A stretch of DNA of 64,000 bases, taken from the NCBI GenBank assembly GCA_963931635.1, contig OZ007034.1, positions 62,001-126,000 on the forward strand. The letters run 5' to 3'. The stretch's first letter is position 1. Every line of letters starts with the position of its first letter. Under the pieces are notes generated by a model. It was not told where the DNA came from and made no database searches. It saw nothing but the letters and a program-made list of their open reading frames with translations. Shown in pieces: positions 43,408 to 52,955 of this stretch. The position numbers were made by a program, and so were the translations under genes. The stretch is from Caccoplasma sp905210875. GTDB taxonomy: Bacteria; Bacteroidota; Bacteroidia; Bacteroidales; UBA11471.

Positions 43408-44829
43408 ATGTATATGAAACGGTACATCTCATTCCTCGGCCTGGCCGCCATCTTGAGCAGCTGCGCCTCATCGGGAAGCACCAACGGAGGTGAACTCACC
43501 GGCGTAGGCGGTATGGCTTGGGGCGAACCCACCCCCTATGGCATGGTCCTTGTAAAACGAGGGTCTTTTGAAATGGGGCATAACGATACCGACAGTCTCT
43601 GGGGTACACAACCCAATGCACGGTCGATTTCGGTCGATGCCTTCTGGATGGACGATACCGAAATCACCAATTCGGAATACAAACAATTTGTATATTGGGT
43701 GCGCGACTCCATTATACGCGAACGGCTGGCCGACCCGGCCTACGGCGGCGATGAAACCTTCAAAATCGAAGAAGACCGCGAAGGAAACCCCGTAACGCCT
43801 CACCTCAACTGGGCCAAAGCCATTCCCTGGCGCAACCCCACCGAAGACGAGGCCCGAGCCATAGAGAGCGTCTACCGCATCGACCCCATATCAGGGAAAC
43901 GGGTTCTCGACGTTACCCAGCTCAATTACCGCTACGACGTGTACAACCACACCGAGGCAGCCAAGCGCCGCAACCGCATGGACCCGGCCCGTCGCATACT
44001 CAACACCGACATCACTCCGGGCAACGAAGAGATTCTCATCTCCAAAGATACGGCCTTTATCAACGACGACGGACAAATCGTTACGCAGACCATCATACGG
44101 CAACGCCAGAACGAATTTGACTTTCTCAACACCTACATCATCAACATCTACCCCGACACGACGGTGTGGGTCAACGACTTTGAAAATGCCTACAACGAGC
44201 CCTATATGCGCATGTACTTTGCACACCCCGGCTACAACGACTATCCGGTGGTAGGCGTATCGTGGGAGCAGGCCAACGCCTTCTGTGTATGGCGCACCAA
44301 CCTCCTGCGCTCGGCCATGATACAAGACCGCATGGTCGAACCCTACCGTCTGCCGACCGAGGCCGAGTGGGAATATGCCGCCCGCGCCGGCAAGAACGAG
44401 AACAGCTATCCCTGGGACGAGAATGCCACGCTGACCGACAAAGGCTGCTTCTATGCCAACTTCAAGCCCATGAAGGGAAACTATCTCCAAGACGGCAACC
44501 TGATAACCTCGCGCGTAGGCATTTACCCGCCCAATGAATTTGGCCTCTACGACATGGCCGGCAACGTATCGGAATGGACGGCCACGGCCTACACCGAGTC
44601 GGTCGACCGCTACACAAGCGACATGAACCCCGACTTCCGCTACAATGCCGCCAAAGAAGACCCCTACCGCATGAAACGGAAAATCGTGCGCGGAGGTTCC
44701 TGGAAAGATGTGTCGAACTTCGTCCGCTCCGACCTGCGAATGTGGGAATATCAGAACGAGCAACGCTCCTACATCGGATTCCGCTGCGTGCGCACGCAGG
44801 TAGGATTTGCCAAAGGACGCAGAAATTAA
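43408..44829 (+). CDS. gldK: Type IX secretion lipoprotein GldK/PorK
   Basis: A 473-residue lipoprotein (signal Cys19 in ILSSCASS) with a formylglycine-generating-enzyme-like (SUMF1) fold: PYGMVLVKRGSFEMGHND, VDAFWMDDTEITNSEYKQFV, YPVVGVSWEQANAFCVWR, LPTEAEWEYAARAG, GLYDMAGNVSEW and GFRCVRT at the end. In the T9SS, GldK and GldN form large periplasmic rings under the outer membrane. The insertion of about 130 residues between the two sulfatase-like halves (EDREGNPVTPHLNW to NDFENAYNEP) is a GldK feature. Second gene of the porP-gldKLMN operon. Confidence 0.95.
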   Translation: MYMKRYISFLGLAAILSSCASSGSTNGGELTGVGGMAWGEPTPYGMVLVKRGSFEMGHNDTDSLWGTQPNARSISVDAFWMDDTEITNSEYKQFVYWVRDSIIRERLADPAYGGDETFKIEEDREGNPVTPHLNWAKAIPWRNPTEDEARAIESVYRIDPISGKRVLDVTQLNYRYDVYNHTEAAKRRNRMDPARRILNTDITPGNEEILISKDTAFINDDGQIVTQTIIRQRQNEFDFLNTYIINIYPDTTVWVNDFENAYNEPYMRMYFAHPGYNDYPVVGVSWEQANAFCVWRTNLLRSAMIQDRMVEPYRLPTEAEWEYAARAGKNENSYPWDENATLTDKGCFYANFKPMKGNYLQDGNLITSRVGIYPPNEFGLYDMAGNVSEWTATAYTESVDRYTSDMNPDFRYNAAKEDPYRMKRKIVRGGSWKDVSNFVRSDLRMWEYQNEQRSYIGFRCVRTQVGFAKGRRN

Positions 44830-44855
44830 GAACCGAAAAAAATTTGTCAGCCATC

Positions 44856-45848
44856 ATGGGAAAATATAAAAGATATAAGAACAGCATCGAAAAATTCCTC
44901 TCGGGAGACTCGGGAAAACGATTTTTCAACTTTGCATACAGTATAGGTGCCGCCATCGTCATCTGGGGCGCCCTTTTCAAAATTCTGCACCTCCCCGGAG
45001 GCAACGTCATGCTCTCGATAGGTATGGGTGTGGAGGTTCTGATGTTTATCCTCACCGCATTTGACCGTCCGGCCAAGGAATACCACTGGGAAGAGGTATT
45101 CCCCGTACTGGCATCGAAAGACCCCGAAGACCGGCCCGACTTCAAGGGCGGCGGAGGCATCGTCGTCAACGGCAACCTGGGAGGCGACGGCAACATAGTT
45201 GTTTCGGGCACCGATGCCCGGCGCATCGCCGGCATTCCCTCGAATATCGAGGTGAGTGAAGAAGACACCAAGAATCTGTCGGAAAGCATACAGAAGCTCT
45301 CGGCTGCCGCCGAACAGATTTCGCGCATGGCCGAGCTCACCGATGCCACACAGAAGTATCTCGACCAGATGGCCGCCATCTCGGAACAGATGTTGCAGTT
45401 CCGCCAGGCCACCCAGTCGCTCACCGACGTGTCGAACCTGCTGCTCAACTCCTACCGCCACATCACCGACAACAGCGACGGTATCACCCAACACACGCAG
45501 GGATATGTCGAACAGATGGAGTCGCTCAACCGCAACATTGCCGGTCTGAACACGATTTACGAGATACAGTTGAAAGGCATCAGTTCGCAACTCGACAACA
45601 TCGACCGCGTGAACGTAGGTCTGCGCAACATACGACAAATGTACGAAGACTCGATGCAAGACAGTTCACGTTACTGCGAAGAGGTTGAAAAGATGACCCA
45701 ATACATGGCCCAGCTCAATGCCGTATACCGCAACATGCTCACGGCCATGACCATCAACATGTATAACCCGTCGCCCCGACAAGAACAACCGCAACAGTCT
45801 CAACAACCGGCCACCGACAACGACAAAGACACACAACCCAACGCATAA
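44856..45848 (+). CDS. gldL: Type IX secretion motor protein GldL/PorL
   Basis: A 330-residue inner-membrane protein from the ATG at 44856 (the longer frame overlaps gldK and is not real). Two N-terminal helices (FFNFAYSIGAAIVIWGALF and MLSIGMGVEVLMFILTAF) carry the Glu needed for proton-driven rotation in the second helix (GVEVL). A long cytoplasmic coiled-coil-rich part follows, with a Gly-rich joint (FKGGGGIVVNGNLGGDG) and a Gln-rich tail. GldL and GldM form the T9SS motor. It is close in size to PorL of Porphyromonas and longer than flavobacterial GldL. Confidence 0.95.
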   Translation: MGKYKRYKNSIEKFLSGDSGKRFFNFAYSIGAAIVIWGALFKILHLPGGNVMLSIGMGVEVLMFILTAFDRPAKEYHWEEVFPVLASKDPEDRPDFKGGGGIVVNGNLGGDGNIVVSGTDARRIAGIPSNIEVSEEDTKNLSESIQKLSAAAEQISRMAELTDATQKYLDQMAAISEQMLQFRQATQSLTDVSNLLLNSYRHITDNSDGITQHTQGYVEQMESLNRNIAGLNTIYEIQLKGISSQLDNIDRVNVGLRNIRQMYEDSMQDSSRYCEEVEKMTQYMAQLNAVYRNMLTAMTINMYNPSPRQEQPQQSQQPATDNDKDTQPNA

Positions 45849-45866
45849 CCACCAGCACAACGGACT

Positions 45867-47435
45867 ATGGCATCACACAACTCCAATATGTCGCCCCGAC
45901 AGAAGATGATAAACCTCATGTATATCGTCTTGACTGCCATGCTGGCCCTGAACGTGTCGTCGGACGTGCTCAACGGTTTCCGCCAAGTCGAGGAAGGTCT
46001 CGTGCGCACGACCGAGAATGTCGCCGTGCAGAACGAGTCGCTCTACGCCGAGCTCACCACCTACTACCACAACAACCCCGAGAAATCGGGTGAGTGGTAT
46101 CACAAGGCAACAGCCGTGCACCAGCACACCGACTCGCTCTATAACTACATCGCGACCCTGAAACAACGTATCGTGCGGGAAGCCGACGGAAAAGACGGCG
46201 ACATCAACAACATCGAACGCCAGGACGACCTCGAAGCCGCCTCGTTCATCATGCTTTCGCCCACCACCCGTGAAGGAGAGAAACTGCGCAAGGCTCTCAT
46301 CGAATACAGCGAAATGGTCAACACGATGATAAGCGATACGGTGAAACAACGCCTCATCAACGAATATCTCTACCCGAGAATGTCGAAAACCGCCGTGGGC
46401 GAAAAGAAAGCCACTTGGGAAGAGGCCAACTTTGAAAACATGCCGGTCATAGCGGCCATCACCCTGCTCACCAAGATACAGAGCGACCTGCGCTCGGCCG
46501 AAAGTGAAATTCTGCACACACTGCTGAAAAACATCGACAGCGGCGACGTGCGCGTCAACCAGCTCAACGCCTACGTCATACCCTCGTCCAAGACGGTAAT
46601 CCGCGGCGGAAAATACTCGGCCAACATTGTACTGGCCGCCATCGACACGACAATGGTACCCACAATCCACATCAATGGAGAAGAATTGAGCGGCAGTAAA
46701 GACGGACTCTACGAAGTAACCTGCAACCGCTCTGGTATCTATACCCTTGACGGCTACCTCGAAGTACCGCATGGGGACGGCACTTCGACCCAACACCCGT
46801 TTCACACGAACTACACCGTGGTCGACCCCTCGGCTACCGTATCGGCCACGATGATGAACGTACTCTATGCAGGCATCGATAACCCGCTGAGCATCTCGGT
46901 ACCGGGTGTTCCCAACCACGCCGTATCGGCCACCGCCACGGGCGGACGCATCACCCGCGACAGAGACATCTGGCAGGTTAAACCCTCAAAAGTGGGTCAA
47001 GACGTGGTCATCACCGTGACGGCATCGATGAATGGTCGCAATCAGGTGGTAAACACCACCACATTCAGAGTGCGGCAACTGCCCGACCCCATGCCCTTCA
47101 TCGCCTACAAGGACGACAACGGAAACATGCAACGCTACAAGGGCGGTCGCCCCTTTGCCAAGGCACGACTGCTTGCCGCTCCCGGCATCGAGGCTGCCAT
47201 TGACGACGACCTGCTCAACGTCGAATACACGGTGCTGAGTTTCGAGACCGTCTTCTTCGACTCGATGGGTAACGCCATACCGGAGGTATCGGACGGCAAC
47301 CGATTCTCCCAACGGCAGAAAGACAGCTTCCGCCGGCTCTCGCGCGGCAAACGCTTCTACATATCGCGCGTCAGAGCCATCGGTCCCGACGGCATAGAGA
47401 GAGACCTCTCCCCAATAGAGATTATTGTAAACTGA
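45867..47435 (+). CDS. gldM: Type IX secretion motor/shaft protein GldM/PorM
   Basis: A 522-residue protein with one N-terminal membrane helix (MINLMYIVLTAMLALNVSS) inside the GldL ring and a long periplasmic part of four beta-rich domains. Family blocks include MSPRQKMINLMYIVLTAMLALN, AYVIPSSKTVIRGGKYSANIVLAA and NPLSISVPGVPN. The C-terminal domains reach the GldKN ring and transmit motor rotation. It lies 18 bp after gldL and 25 bp before gldN. Confidence 0.96.
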   Translation: MASHNSNMSPRQKMINLMYIVLTAMLALNVSSDVLNGFRQVEEGLVRTTENVAVQNESLYAELTTYYHNNPEKSGEWYHKATAVHQHTDSLYNYIATLKQRIVREADGKDGDINNIERQDDLEAASFIMLSPTTREGEKLRKALIEYSEMVNTMISDTVKQRLINEYLYPRMSKTAVGEKKATWEEANFENMPVIAAITLLTKIQSDLRSAESEILHTLLKNIDSGDVRVNQLNAYVIPSSKTVIRGGKYSANIVLAAIDTTMVPTIHINGEELSGSKDGLYEVTCNRSGIYTLDGYLEVPHGDGTSTQHPFHTNYTVVDPSATVSATMMNVLYAGIDNPLSISVPGVPNHAVSATATGGRITRDRDIWQVKPSKVGQDVVITVTASMNGRNQVVNTTTFRVRQLPDPMPFIAYKDDNGNMQRYKGGRPFAKARLLAAPGIEAAIDDDLLNVEYTVLSFETVFFDSMGNAIPEVSDGNRFSQRQKDSFRRLSRGKRFYISRVRAIGPDGIERDLSPIEIIVN

Positions 47436-47460
47436 TTATAACGACAAGAAACATACGATT

Positions 47461-48561
47461 ATGAAAATCACGGTAAAACATATGCTGGTTCTTCTCGGGC
47501 TGTGTACCTTGCTGCCAGTGTGCGAGGCACAAAACACGGTTGTGCGCCGCAGCAGCACGACGGCTAACCGCACCGACAAAAACGGCCTCACGGTCAGAGC
47601 CCAGACACTCTACCAAAGCGGCGAGCCTTCGGAAGCCGATATTCCGTGGACGCGCGGCATCTACCGGCAAATCGACCTCACGAAAGAAAAGAACATGCCA
47701 CTCTACTATCCCGAAGAGGTTATCGATGGACAGGAAAATCTCTTCCGCATTCTGCTGGGACTGGTAGCGACAAACAAAATCAAAGTCTACGAATACCTCG
47801 ATGGCCGGGAAATCTTTACCGAAGAGTACGAGGTAAAAGTTGAAGACATGCTTGAACGTTTCCACATCTTGTATGAACTGAAAGCCGGACGCACCGCCAA
47901 GCGCAACACCTATATCATCGAAGAGAGCGACGTGCCGTGCAACGAGGTGCTGTCGTACTATGTCAAGGAAAAATGGATTTTCGACCAGCGCTCGTCGACC
48001 TGCTACCCCGTCATCGAAGCCATCTGTCCGGTGCTGCATCGTGTAGGTGATTTCGGTGGAGAACCGATACGGTATCCCATGTTCTGGGCCCGATACGACG
48101 ATATTCGTCCATATCTGGCACAACACTATATCATTACCGACAACATGAACAACATACGCAACTACACCTACGATGATTTTTTCAAACTGCGTATGTTCGA
48201 CGGAGAGATTTACAAGACCCAGAATCTGCAAAACATGTCGCTCATGCAGCTCTATCCCACCCCCGAGGCCCAGGACAGCGCCCGGAGAGTGATAGAAAGC
48301 CAGTTGGCTCAATTTGACCGAAGCCTATGGGTAAATGATGAAGCCCAGGCCGAAGAGCCCAAAGCCAATAAGAAAGAAGTGAACGCAACAGCCGATGAAA
48401 CCAAGACCACAGAGCCCGAAAAGAAAGTATCAACCCGCTCATCGAGAGGGTCGTCGGTACAAAGCGACGAGCCGAAAAGAACTCGTACAAAATCGGTAAA
48501 ACGCAACAGCAGTAGCAGCCGAAGTGCTGCCCCCACCTACTCGGTGCGCCGTACCCGATAA
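47461..48561 (+). CDS. gldN: Type IX secretion ring protein GldN/PorN
   Basis: A 366-residue periplasmic protein with a signal peptide (to VCEAQN). The body has IPWTRGIYRQIDLTKEKNMPLYYPEE, ENLFRILLGLV and YTYDDFFKLRMFDGEIYKTQN, all GldN hallmarks. The last 70 residues are a Lys/Glu/Ser/Arg-rich extension without predicted fold. GldN pairs with GldK in the outer ring. Last gene of the operon; a 15-bp hairpin follows. Confidence 0.95.
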   Translation: MKITVKHMLVLLGLCTLLPVCEAQNTVVRRSSTTANRTDKNGLTVRAQTLYQSGEPSEADIPWTRGIYRQIDLTKEKNMPLYYPEEVIDGQENLFRILLGLVATNKIKVYEYLDGREIFTEEYEVKVEDMLERFHILYELKAGRTAKRNTYIIEESDVPCNEVLSYYVKEKWIFDQRSSTCYPVIEAICPVLHRVGDFGGEPIRYPMFWARYDDIRPYLAQHYIITDNMNNIRNYTYDDFFKLRMFDGEIYKTQNLQNMSLMQLYPTPEAQDSARRVIESQLAQFDRSLWVNDEAQAEEPKANKKEVNATADETKTTEPEKKVSTRSSRGSSVQSDEPKRTRTKSVKRNSSSSRSAAPTYSVRRTR

Positions 48562-48587
48562 CACATATAAATACACATTTCCCTTCA

Positions 48588-48622
48588 CAGCGGCCTATAT
48601 CTATGGAAGATATAGGCCGCTG
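48588..48622. terminator. Hairpin after the T9SS operon
   Basis: A 15-bp perfect stem CAGCGGCCTATATCT with a 5-base loop, 26 bp after the gldN stop. No T run follows. Confidence 0.7.
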
Positions 48623-48682
48623 CGCATGAAACGGCTCTTGTGATAAAAAAGGTAAAACCGTATCCGTTACCAAAAGAATAGC

Positions 48683-48690
48683 TACATTTG
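48683..48690 (+). promoter_or_regulatory. -7 box of the thioesterase promoter
   Basis: TACATTTG, 64 bp before the ATG at 48755. Confidence 0.5.
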
Positions 48691-48754
48691 TAGTCTCCCG
48701 ATTACTATAGGTGAGGAAAATTCAAACGTACAGAAAACGGAACAATCGACTCGT

Positions 48755-49255
48755 ATGAAAAAAATCATCAATCCCTGGTTGCACAAGGAGGGCTATTACT
48801 GCTTCGGCTGTGCCCCCGGAAATGAGGCCGGCGTAAAAATGGAATTTTATGAAGAGGGCGAAGAAGTCATCAGTGTATGGAAACCCAAAGCCCAATATCA
48901 AGGATGGATCAATACCTTGCATGGCGGTATCCAGGCCGTTCTGCTCGACGAAATATGTGCCTGGGTGATTTTGCGCAAATTACAGACAACCGGCGTTACC
49001 TCAAAAATGGAAACCCGTTACCTGAAATCGGTCGACACGACCGACCCATACATCATACTGCGCGCCCACATTGTCGAACAGCGGCGCAACATCGTCATTC
49101 TCGAAGCGACCATACACAACCAAAAGAATGAACTCTGCACCAAAGCCATCTGTACCTACTTTACTTTCTCGCCCAAGAAAGTACACGATGAGATGCGTTT
49201 CCTTGGCTGTGAAACCGAGGAGGGCGATTACACACTCGAATCATTGCTCAAATAG
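48755..49255 (+). CDS. PaaI-type hotdog-fold thioesterase
   Basis: A 166-residue cytoplasmic protein with the hotdog-fold pattern: GYYCFGCAPGNEAGVKMEF, then YQGWINTLHGGIQAVLLDEICAW (the HGG and Asp/Glu catalytic region), and TSKMETRYLKSV. These proteins hydrolyse acyl-CoA thioesters such as phenylacetyl-CoA or aroyl-CoA. The N-terminal CFGC pair is common in this subgroup. Single gene, substrate unknown. Confidence 0.85.
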   Translation: MKKIINPWLHKEGYYCFGCAPGNEAGVKMEFYEEGEEVISVWKPKAQYQGWINTLHGGIQAVLLDEICAWVILRKLQTTGVTSKMETRYLKSVDTTDPYIILRAHIVEQRRNIVILEATIHNQKNELCTKAICTYFTFSPKKVHDEMRFLGCETEEGDYTLESLLK

Positions 49256-49289
49256 TCCCAAACCAAAAAGCATTTACTCATAAACTACA

Positions 49290-49327
49290 AAATAGCGTCG
49301 CCAGCCTTAAATCTAGCGACGCTATTT
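49290..49327. terminator. Bidirectional terminator between the thioesterase and the capsule transferase
   Basis: A 12-bp perfect stem AAATAGCGTCGC with a 14-base loop, between convergent genes. Confidence 0.8.
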
Positions 49328-49350
49328 ATATGAAACGGAGTCGAAAAAGA

Positions 49351-50760
49351 TTAGTAGGCCTTCTCCTCACCATGCAACATATTGGCAACGGTCTTGAACA
49401 TAATGCGTATGTCGAGCCAGAAACTCCAATGCTCGATATACCAGATGTCGGCCTGTACCCGACCAGCCATCTCAAAAAGCTCTTTGGTTTCTCCACGGAA
49501 ACCGTTGACCTGAGCCCAACCGGTAATACCCGGCTTGACAAAGTGGCGCACCATATAGCGGTCGATAAGCCGCGAATACTCTTCGTTGTGCTTGAGCATG
49601 TGCGGACGTGGCCCCACCAGACTCATGTCGCCCTTGAATACATTGATGAACTGGGGTAACTCGTCGATATTGGTACAACGCAAGAAATTCCCCACCCGGG
49701 TCTTGCGGGGATCGTCTTTAGTTGCCTGCAATGTGTCGCACTGAGTATTGACTTTCATGCTGCGGAACTTGATACACTCAAAGACTTTCCCATCAAGGCC
49801 GTTTCTCTTCTGCTTGAAATAGACAGGGCCTTTCGACGAGAGTTTTATGGCTATTCCCACAAATATGTAGATAACGGGATAAAGGGTACAGAGGAAAAGA
49901 CCAGACACGATAATGTCAAACAAACGTTTCTCAAAACGCTTTCCGAGACTGCTCAACGGTTCGCGGCGTATAGCCAGTACGGCCACATCATCGAAAGTCT
50001 CCGTCACCATATTACGTTTCAGGTAGTTACGCATGTTTGGAACGCTGTAAAAGCGTATGAGATTTCCCTCACAATAGTCGATGATGTGCAATATATCGGC
50101 AGCACGGTCGGAGGAAAGTCCACAATAGAGCTCACCCACATTCTTATGGTTGGCAAGCCAAGTCAGAGTATCGGCCACATTTCCCAACTTGACTACCCCA
50201 ACTGGAAAACCATTCAATTCCTTGTCGGTAAAGACTCCTATGAGATTGTAACCCATAAAAGAAATCTGCATCTTTTCGGCAATCTCTTTGAGGTTGTCAC
50301 CCTCGCCTACAATCACCACATTGACAATATCCCGTTTTCTAACACGTAAATTTTGCACCATACGACGTAGCAACAGTCGTTCAAGCGAAAGAAAAGCGAA
50401 TAAAAACACATAATATACCAACATGATTTTCCATGAGGCCAACAATGTATTGTTGATATATGACAAGAATGCAATAATAAGAAAATGATCGATGACAATA
50501 CGTGCGACACGTGCCATAACGTTCTCAACTTGCACAATACGATTGAACAAGACAACGCCTACCAACCTGAAACAGATAAGGTAAAAAACATTCATGGTTA
50601 TCCAACTATCTGTATCGGTCAAATCGACGACATACCACGAAAGACTATTACCTACCAGATAGAGAAGTACATACAATCCATTGACAACCAAAAGATCGGC
50701 AAGTAACACAATAAACAGATAATATGGATAATTCCGGGTCGACGAGTAACTGTTAAGCAT
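49351..50760 (-). CDS. Undecaprenyl-phosphate glycosyl-1-phosphate transferase (WcaJ type)
   Basis: A 469-residue inner-membrane protein. Four to five N-terminal helices, a CoA-binding-like middle domain (VVIVGEGDNLKEIAEKM), one more helix (LFDIIVSGLFLCTLYPVIYI), and the C-terminal bacterial sugar transferase domain with KRLFD, FRSMK, DELPQFINVFKGDMSLVGPRP and KPGITGWAQVNG. This class starts capsule or exopolysaccharide repeat units by moving a sugar-1-phosphate (often glucose) to undecaprenyl phosphate. No other capsule genes lie beside it in the window, so it may be a stand-alone initiating enzyme. Confidence 0.92.
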   Translation of the reverse strand: MLNSYSSTRNYPYYLFIVLLADLLVVNGLYVLLYLVGNSLSWYVVDLTDTDSWITMNVFYLICFRLVGVVLFNRIVQVENVMARVARIVIDHFLIIAFLSYINNTLLASWKIMLVYYVFLFAFLSLERLLLRRMVQNLRVRKRDIVNVVIVGEGDNLKEIAEKMQISFMGYNLIGVFTDKELNGFPVGVVKLGNVADTLTWLANHKNVGELYCGLSSDRAADILHIIDYCEGNLIRFYSVPNMRNYLKRNMVTETFDDVAVLAIRREPLSSLGKRFEKRLFDIIVSGLFLCTLYPVIYIFVGIAIKLSSKGPVYFKQKRNGLDGKVFECIKFRSMKVNTQCDTLQATKDDPRKTRVGNFLRCTNIDELPQFINVFKGDMSLVGPRPHMLKHNEEYSRLIDRYMVRHFVKPGITGWAQVNGFRGETKELFEMAGRVQADIWYIEHWSFWLDIRIMFKTVANMLHGEEKAY

Positions 50761-50931
50761 ATAAAAAAATTTTCATGGATTTTCCTGAATAATTTTTTAT
50801 TCGGAAACATAAAATTTTGTTTTATTAAAAACAATTAAATACCCCATCTTGTTGAAAAGACATAGTATTTTTTATTACCCCCCTTTGACAAAATTTCATA
50901 TAAACTGATTTTAAACTCTATTGCATATAAA

Positions 50932-50962
50932 CAAATGTACAACCCTGAAAAGATTTTCACAA
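50932..50962 (-). promoter_or_regulatory. Promoter of the WcaJ-type gene
   Basis: On the minus strand TTG (50962-50960), 20-base spacer, TACATTTG (50939-50932). This predicts a leader of about 165 nt, long enough for regulation such as by an UpxY-like factor (inference). The AT-rich gap 50761-51271 shows no other gene. Confidence 0.6.
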
Positions 50963-51271
50963 GAGAATCGCCATATTTCAGCAAAAATTTTTTCCAAAGA
51001 TTTTCTCACTTGACAGAGTAAAGTTTAAAATTTCGCCGTCATTTCTCTTTCAGAAACAGCACTCTACATTTTGAAAAAGCAAAAAAAGAGAAACTAAATT
51101 AAAGCGAATTTGTGTAGACGATTTATAATAACGATATATGTAAAAGTCGAAAAAAGTATAAAGATAGGCATATATTGCCCCTGTGTTATCGCTTTTCTCG
51201 GAATAAATCGCTATCTTGGCTACAAAACAACGCATACCCGAATCAATAGGGTGAGAGAAAATCCCCGCAAT

Positions 51272-52948
51272 ATGAAAAATCAAGTTGAAATCATCTGTAA
51301 AAATAACGGAAAAATACTCCTCGTTGATGAAGGCACACCGCTCATCGATATTTATAAAATGGCCGGAGTGGAATTGCCATACGACGTATTGTGTGCACAA
51401 GTAAACAATCGCACCAGAGACTTATCGTACAGGGTGTATCAACCCAAGCAAGTCCACTTTGCCGATGCCACCCACATCATGGGAATGCGTATGTATGTTC
51501 GTTCCCTATGTTTCGTGCTGTATAAAGCTGTAACCGAGCTGTTTCCAGGTACCCGGTTGCGTATTGAGCACTCTGTATCGAATGGATATTTCTGCTGTCT
51601 GAATCAACGAGAAGAGATTCCCGAATCGACGGTAAAGCTACTGAAAGAACGTATGTCCGAGATTATCAAAAAAGACCTGCCTTTTGATCGTATTCAATCG
51701 ACTGCCGATGTAGCTACCGCCCGCTTTAAGGAGCAAGACATGGAAGACAAAATCGACCTTATTGAAACCTTGCATCCGCTATATGCCACTTACTATCGGC
51801 TCGGCAATCTCTATGACTTTTATTACGAATACTTGTTACCATCAACCGGATATCTGAAAGTATTTGACCTCATAAAATATCACGACGGCATGTTGCTCAT
51901 ACCGCCTAAAAGAAAAAATCCGAACGAACTGGCCGATGTCATCGTACAAGACAAAATGTTCAATGTATTCAAGGAAAATCTTAAAATAAGTGAAATCGTA
52001 GGCCTCAACAACGTAGGTGACATGAACCGGGCCATACTGCGACATAACTCGGGCGACCTGATAAAGGTAACGGAAGCCCTGCACGAAAAACAGATATCGC
52101 GCATTGCCGACCAGATTACCGCCCGCCACAACAGCGAAAAGGGCGGAGCTCGCATCATACTCATTTCGGGGCCCTCTTCTTCGGGAAAAACGACCTTTTC
52201 CAAGCGGTTGTCGATACAACTTATGACCAATCTGCTCATACCCATCACCATATCGCTCGACAACTACTTCCTCGACCGGGAACAGACCCCTCGCGACGAG
52301 AAGGGCGACTACGACTATGAGTCGCTTTACGCTCTCGACCTGGAGTTGTTCAACAGTCAGCTCAACGACCTGCTCCAAGGGAAGGAAGTGAGCCTGCCCA
52401 CTTACAATTTCGAGACCGGAAAGAAAGAGTTCCGGGGCAACACCTTGAAGATGAAAGAGTCCGACGTACTGGTACTGGAAGGCATACACGCATTGAACCC
52501 CGCCTTGACCCCCCATATCGATGAACGGCAAAAATTCCTTATCTACGTATCGGCCCTCACCACCCTCTCCATCGACGACCACAGCTGGATACCTACGGCC
52601 GATAACCGACTGCTGCGCCGCATCATCAGAGACGAAAAGTACCGCGGTACATCGGCTCAAAAAACCATAGCCCGCTGGGCCAGCGTAAGGGCTGGCGAGG
52701 AGAAATGGATTTTTCCATACCAGGAAAACGCCGATGCCATGTTCAACTCGTCGCTGCTCTTTGAGCTGGCTGTCATCAAGCAACAGGCCATGCCCGCCCT
52801 CATGTCGGTTCCCGAAAACTGCCCCGAATACGATACCGCCAAACATCTGCTGAAACAACTCTACTACTTCCTGCCTCTCGACGAGAACGAGATACCCTCG
52901 ACATCGCTGCTGCGGGAATTTCTCGGAGGCAGCAGCTTTATATACTGA
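51272..52948 (+). CDS. Uridine-kinase-family nucleoside kinase with N-terminal ThrRS-like domain
   Basis: A 558-residue protein from the ATG at 51272; the 54 extra codons upstream are AT-rich and lack family sequence. The N-terminal quarter resembles the TGS and second additional domains of threonyl-tRNA synthetase (DEGTPLIDIYKMAGVELP, THIMGMRMYVRSLCFVLYKAV). The C-terminal half is a P-loop kinase with Walker A GPSSSGKTT (near residue 302), SLDNYFLDREQTPRDEKGDYDYESLYALD and LEGIHALNP. This two-part layout is widespread in Bacteroidetes and Firmicutes and annotated as nucleoside or uridine kinase. It leads a run of closely spaced genes. Confidence 0.87.
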   Translation: MKNQVEIICKNNGKILLVDEGTPLIDIYKMAGVELPYDVLCAQVNNRTRDLSYRVYQPKQVHFADATHIMGMRMYVRSLCFVLYKAVTELFPGTRLRIEHSVSNGYFCCLNQREEIPESTVKLLKERMSEIIKKDLPFDRIQSTADVATARFKEQDMEDKIDLIETLHPLYATYYRLGNLYDFYYEYLLPSTGYLKVFDLIKYHDGMLLIPPKRKNPNELADVIVQDKMFNVFKENLKISEIVGLNNVGDMNRAILRHNSGDLIKVTEALHEKQISRIADQITARHNSEKGGARIILISGPSSSGKTTFSKRLSIQLMTNLLIPITISLDNYFLDREQTPRDEKGDYDYESLYALDLELFNSQLNDLLQGKEVSLPTYNFETGKKEFRGNTLKMKESDVLVLEGIHALNPALTPHIDERQKFLIYVSALTTLSIDDHSWIPTADNRLLRRIIRDEKYRGTSAQKTIARWASVRAGEEKWIFPYQENADAMFNSSLLFELAVIKQQAMPALMSVPENCPEYDTAKHLLKQLYYFLPLDENEIPSTSLLREFLGGSSFIY

Positions 52949-52955
52949 TAGCCAG

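Noticed and set aside
44574..44855. Upstream extension of the gldL frame into gldK
   Set aside because: The family N-terminus begins at MGKYKRYKNSIEKF (44856); the extension overlaps well-conserved gldK codons.
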